Source of the DNA: Opitutaceae bacterium
GTDB lineage: Bacteria; Verrucomicrobiota; Verrucomicrobiia; Opitutales; Opitutaceae
DNA length: 6,646 nucleotides
NCBI GenBank assembly: GCA_031272375.1
Contig: JAISTY010000172.1
Coordinates: 1 to 6,646 of the forward strand
Direction of reading: 5' to 3'
This document shows positions 4,031 through 6,646 of the stretch, piece after piece (the stretch's first letter is position 1; each line of letters starts with the position of its first letter). A program made the translations under genes and the position numbers. The notes beneath the pieces are model-generated. The model searched no databases. It saw only the letters and a list, made by a program, of their open reading frames with translations, and had not been told where the DNA came from.

Positions 4031-6127
4031 ATGAAAACAGTAAAATCCGCCCTCGCCCTCCAAACCGCCCTTCTCACCCTCTGCGCCCTCTGTGCCTCTG
4101 GGGTGAATGCCGCCACCAACACCGCCAACATCACCTTCACCTGGAACCCCGGCAACGCCATCACCAATGGCGACACCTCCGCGATGGGCGGCGACGGCAT
4201 CTGGAACTACACCGCCCAATGGTGGAACACCACCGATGGCAACATCGCCATCGGCAACGCCAGCAACTCCCCCATCCGCCTCCTCCCCGCCAACCAAAAC
4301 CTCGTCTTCGGCAACACTCTCAGCACCGTCGGCTACTTCGGCTCCACCACCGCCCACGCGAGCCTCCCCGACCGCGACACCCTCATCGCCCCCGAAGGCC
4401 TCGGCTCCATTCTCAATTTCAACGGCGACGGCGGCGTCATCTATCGCCAGTTCGCCGCCTACTTCGCAGAGGGATCGAACGACAACATCATCACCCACAC
4501 CCTCAACTTCGCCCAAGGCGCCTGGACCATCACCAACAACCCCGGCATCGGCTCCACCCGCACCTTCTCCACCCGCGCCGAAACCACCGGCGGCAACGCC
4601 GCCTTCGTCTTCCACGTCGGTTCCGGCGCCTCCCTCAACCTCTTCAGCTCCGGCTACAACGCCACCCTCACCAACCCCATCGGCATCCAGACCGCCTTCA
4701 ACATCTCCGGCTCCAACGCCATCGCCTTCGACGGCCCCGGCTCCATCACCCTCGGCAACAACGTCTATGTCCGCAATGAATCCGTCAACTCCCGCGTCGC
4801 CGCCACCAACGGCGTCACCCTCAACTTCTCCACCGGCTCCTTCCTCTCCGGCGCCATGACCGGCCTCACCTCCGCCGCCCAGCAACTCGGCACCGCCGCC
4901 CTCGACCCCTTCTTCGGCACAGCCGTCCCCGCCAACGGCGGCTCCCCCGTCACCCTCGTCTATCGCACCCGCCTCGCCGTCCTCTCCGGCTCCACCGTCA
5001 ACATCAACGGCGGCTCCCTTTACCTCGGCTACCGCGGCTCCGCCACCTCCGGCTCCGTCGCCGGCTACGGCCTCCTCATCGGCGACCCCTCCGGCTCCGG
5101 CGCCGTCAACCTCTCCTCCGGCAACCTCTCCGCCATCGGCGACCCCCGCTCCACCTCCGCCGCCAACGCCGGCATCTCCTTCTCCGCCGCCTCCGGCTCC
5201 CTCGGCGGCTCCTTTATCCAGACTGGCGGCTCCCTCTACGTCTCCAACTTCCGCGCCGACACCTCCGTCCCCACCGCCCTCCTCACCTTCAACGGCGGCT
5301 CCGTCATCGTCTCCACCGAAACCACCCCCAACGGCTCCCAAACCGCCCCAACCGACGAACAGCTCCAATCCCGCCTCGACTCCTTCATCTCCGGCTTCGC
5401 CGGCAACGCCACCAACCACGTCGCCCTCGGCTCCGCGGGCCTCAACCTCGACACCTCCGCCCTCGACACCTCCCGCACCAACGGCGTCGTCACCATCTCC
5501 TCCGCCCTCCGCGACCTCTCCGGCCAGGCCGGCACCCTCTCCCTCAACGGCCCCAACACCCTCAAACTCACCGCCGTCAACACCTTCACCGGCGCCGTCC
5601 ACGTCAACGACACCGCCACCTTCCTCAACACCGGCTCCCTCGCCGCCCCAACCTTCGTCGCCGCCTCCGCCACCCTCGCCGGCAACGGCTCCTTTGGCGA
5701 CATCACCTTCGACGGCGCCACCGGCACCCTCCTTGCCACCCCCGGCCTCACCGCCGCCAACGTCACCTTCGGTTTCACCCTCAATATCACCCTCGATGTC
5801 AGCGGCGGCTTGTCCGGCGCCGCCCTCACCTTCGCCTCCCTCAACGCCTCCGGCTCCACCGTCCACCTCACCCTTGCCAACGCCAACGACCCCGAACTCG
5901 CCGGCGGCATCCTCCTTCAAGTCCTCGGCTCCACCAACCTCAGCTCCAACAACTTCAACCTCACCGGCACCGCCCTCAACTGGTCCTTCCAAAACGGCGT
6001 CCTCGCCCTCCAGGCCATCCCCGAACCCGCCACCACCGCCCTTCTCCTCGCCCTCCTCGCCCTCGCCGCCCTGTTTTGGGTTCACACAAAGACCACAAAG
6101 GGCATAACAAAGTCCCCAAACCTTTGA
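4031..6127 (+). CDS. PEP-CTERM sorted, autotransporter-associated repeat surface protein
   Basis: A 698-aa exported protein of unknown specific role. The signal peptide (about residues 1-27) holds the core L-L-T-L-C-A-L-C-A-S and a V-N-A cleavage site; its two Cys are the only ones in the protein. The mature chain is rich in Ser, Thr, Asn and Gly. Near 64-71 it has a W-N-Y-T-x-x-W-W segment typical of Verrucomicrobiota autotransporter-associated proteins. Repeated N/T-G-G-S-(L/V)-x-(L/V) strands near 326, 397 and 420 fit a beta-helix. A passenger-associated repeat (PATR-like) spans about 498-556, with L-S-L-N-G-P-N-T-L, F-T-G-A-V-H-V-N and A-T-L-A-G-N-G-S-F. The C-terminus (from about 663) is a PEP-CTERM signal: I-P-E-P-A-T-T, a hydrophobic helix, then a Lys-containing tail H-T-K-T-T-K-G-I-T-K. 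This predicts exosortase processing; no exosortase is in the window. No Shine-Dalgarno sequence precedes the ATG. The last 15 codons come from a dispersed repeat module. Confidence 0.85.
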   Translation: MKTVKSALALQTALLTLCALCASGVNAATNTANITFTWNPGNAITNGDTSAMGGDGIWNYTAQWWNTTDGNIAIGNASNSPIRLLPANQNLVFGNTLSTVGYFGSTTAHASLPDRDTLIAPEGLGSILNFNGDGGVIYRQFAAYFAEGSNDNIITHTLNFAQGAWTITNNPGIGSTRTFSTRAETTGGNAAFVFHVGSGASLNLFSSGYNATLTNPIGIQTAFNISGSNAIAFDGPGSITLGNNVYVRNESVNSRVAATNGVTLNFSTGSFLSGAMTGLTSAAQQLGTAALDPFFGTAVPANGGSPVTLVYRTRLAVLSGSTVNINGGSLYLGYRGSATSGSVAGYGLLIGDPSGSGAVNLSSGNLSAIGDPRSTSAANAGISFSAASGSLGGSFIQTGGSLYVSNFRADTSVPTALLTFNGGSVIVSTETTPNGSQTAPTDEQLQSRLDSFISGFAGNATNHVALGSAGLNLDTSALDTSRTNGVVTISSALRDLSGQAGTLSLNGPNTLKLTAVNTFTGAVHVNDTATFLNTGSLAAPTFVAASATLAGNGSFGDITFDGATGTLLATPGLTAANVTFGFTLNITLDVSGGLSGAALTFASLNASGSTVHLTLANANDPELAGGILLQVLGSTNLSSNNFNLTGTALNWSFQNGVLALQAIPEPATTALLLALLALAALFWVHTKTTKGITKSPNL

Positions 6128-6138
6128 ACAGAAGATAA
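6081..6138 (+). repeat. dispersed module B-left, overlapping the 3' end of the PEP-CTERM gene
   Basis: Relative of module 3190-3257: TTCACACAAAG, CACAAAGGG (6094-6102), ACAAAGT, CCAAA and TTGAACAGAAGATAA (6124-6138) in the same order. Bases 6081-6127 are coding and include the stop codon. Confidence 0.65.
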
Positions 6139-6264
6139 GAAGAACAAACCGGAAGACCACTATTCGCCATTCGCGCCTTCACGTGATAGAAATCTCTTAT
6201 CTTTAATCTCTTATCCTTAATCTTCCCCGACCCTCTTCATCCCTCTTCTTATCTTCTGTTCAAA
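6123..6264. repeat. perfect 20-bp inverted repeat downstream of the PEP-CTERM gene
   Basis: TTTGAACAGAAGATAAGAAG (6123-6142) and its exact reverse complement (6245-6264) bracket 102 bp. The left arm contains the stop codon. The right arm is followed by more A residues and CTTCGTG phrases. In RNA the arms could close a long hairpin around the 3' UTR. Confidence 0.85.
6191..6226 (+). repeat. 14-bp tandem AATCTCTTATCYTT
   Basis: AATCTCTTATCTTT (6191-6204) and AATCTCTTATCCTT (6205-6218) differ at one base. A partial third unit, AATCTTCC, follows. Confidence 0.8.
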
Positions 6265-6303
6265 AAAACTTCGTGCCTTCGTGTGAGGCAAAAACTCTTC
6301 CGG

Positions 6304-6332
6304 ATTAGTGTCAAATTAGTGTCCATTAGTGG
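6304..6332 (+). repeat. three ATTAGTG(TC) units at about one helical turn
   Basis: ATTAGTGTC (6304-6312), ATTAGTGTC (6315-6323) and ATTAGTGG (6325-6332), starting 11 and 10 bp apart. Confidence 0.7.
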
Positions 6333-6391
6333 TTAACTCCGAATTCCTAATTTTCAAAATCTCCCATCTCCCATCCCCCGCTCTTCCGCTT

Positions 6392-6443
6392 TTTCTAATT
6401 TCTAATTCCTAATTTCTAATTTCCCAGCGCCGCCCAGCGGCGC
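6392..6443. repeat. heptamer tandem TTTCTAA plus GC hairpin
   Basis: Units TTTCTAA, TTTCTAA, TTCCTAA, TTTCTAA and a partial TTTC run from 6392 to 6423. They are followed by a perfect 7-bp hairpin, GCGCCGC (6427-6433) with GCGGCGC (6437-6443). The order heptamer tandem then hairpin repeats that at 3765-3815. Confidence 0.75.
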
Positions 6444-6456
6444 GCACTCTAAACTG

Positions 6457-6484
6457 CTAATTGTTAATTACTAATTGTTAATTA
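6457..6484 (+). repeat. 14-bp exact tandem CTAATTGTTAATTA
   Basis: Two perfect adjacent copies (6457-6470 and 6471-6484) ending 6 nt before the ATG at 6491. Each contains AATTGTTAATT, the inverse of the AATTAACAATT element found before the 698-aa gene. Confidence 0.9.
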
Positions 6485-6490
6485 TCCACC

Positions 6491-6646
6491 ATGTCTCCCA
6501 TACTCCACTCCCTCCATTCTCTGCGCTCTCTGCGTTCTTTGCGGTTAATCCCCCTCCTCTGTGCCCTCTGTGCCTCTCTGGTTCACGCCGCCACCAACTA
6601 CTACCCAACCTCCCCCTACCCGCTCTACTGGGACCCCGCCTCCACC
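6491..6646 (+). CDS. N-terminal fragment of a second exported protein, probably of the same surface-protein class
   Basis: A 52-codon open frame starts at ATG 6491 and runs off the right edge. The N-terminus has an unusual basic region with three consecutive S-L-R units, then a hydrophobic core L-I-P-L-L-C-A-L-C-A-S-L-V and an H-A|A-T-N cleavage region. The C-A-L-C-A-S-x-V-x-A-A-T-N stretch matches the signal peptide of the 698-aa protein. The visible mature part (Y-Y-P-T-S-P-Y-P-L-Y-W-D-P-A-S-T) resembles the W-D/N-rich start of autotransporter-associated repeat proteins. The S-L-R units and signal core are encoded by CTCTGCG/CTCTGTG repeats of intergenic type, so the true start could be downstream or the N-terminus may be repeat-derived. 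No later in-frame ATG is visible. PEP-CTERM status cannot be seen. Confidence 0.65.
   Translation, partial: MSPILHSLHSLRSLRSLRLIPLLCALCASLVHAATNYYPTSPYPLYWDPAST

Larger units (their letters stand above)
6128..6490. other. 363-bp gene-free repeat mosaic before the second exported-protein gene
   Basis: No gene is seen. Contents in order: the right side of module B-left, an AATCTCTTATC 14-bp tandem, module B-right (6236-6285), an ATTAGTG triplet, a heptamer tandem, a GC hairpin and a 14-bp AT-rich tandem that runs almost to the next ATG. No clear sigma-70 promoter or T-tailed terminator was found. Confidence 0.75.

Noticed and set aside
4016..6160. 714-codon open frame on the - strand, opposite the PEP-CTERM gene
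   Set aside because: It is a Gly/Glu/Ala/Val low-complexity shadow produced by the C-ending codon bias of the + strand gene. The + frame has a signal peptide, beta repeats and a PEP-CTERM signal.

Overview
The window looks like a piece of a GC-rich, Gram-negative (diderm) chromosome, most likely Verrucomicrobiota and perhaps Opitutaceae. The reasons are: a phospholipid-transport (Mla) operon, which requires an outer membrane; extreme C-ending codon use; large Ser/Thr/Asn/Gly-rich PEP-CTERM surface proteins; and intergenic regions made of mosaics of short dispersed repeats. The lineage is an inference from these features, not from a database match.

Layout, all genes on the + strand: (1) 3-1621 is the 3' end of an mla cluster: the tail of mlaD (MCE-domain protein), mlaC (periplasmic phospholipid shuttle, overlapping mlaD by ATGA) and mlaA/vacJ (outer-membrane lipoprotein). 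Together they would move mislocalised phospholipids from the outer membrane back to the inner membrane. (2) 1622-1925 holds a 31-codon ORF for a one-helix membrane peptide. It has the best Shine-Dalgarno-like site in the window and codon use unlike its neighbours, and a strong rho-independent terminator follows. (3) 1995-3158 is dxr, the second enzyme of the MEP isoprenoid pathway. (4) 3159-4030 is about 870 bp of lower-GC, gene-free DNA packed with dispersed repeats and hairpins. (5) 4031-6127 encodes a 698-aa secreted beta-rich protein with an autotransporter-associated repeat and a PEP-CTERM sorting signal. (6) 6128-6490 is a second repeat mosaic that shares several modules with region 4. 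(7) From 6491 to the end is the start of a second exported protein, with a signal peptide related to that of the first.

The most interesting signals are not classical genes. They are the 31-aa peptide gene, a 14-bp GACAACCCGCCGCC repeat scattered through and between mlaA and dxr in different reading frames, and the way intergenic repeat modules run into the PEP-CTERM genes. One module encodes the basic C-terminal tail and stop codon of the 698-aa protein, and another encodes the hydrophobic core of both signal peptides. No mobile-element gene, CRISPR array, tRNA or rRNA was recognised.
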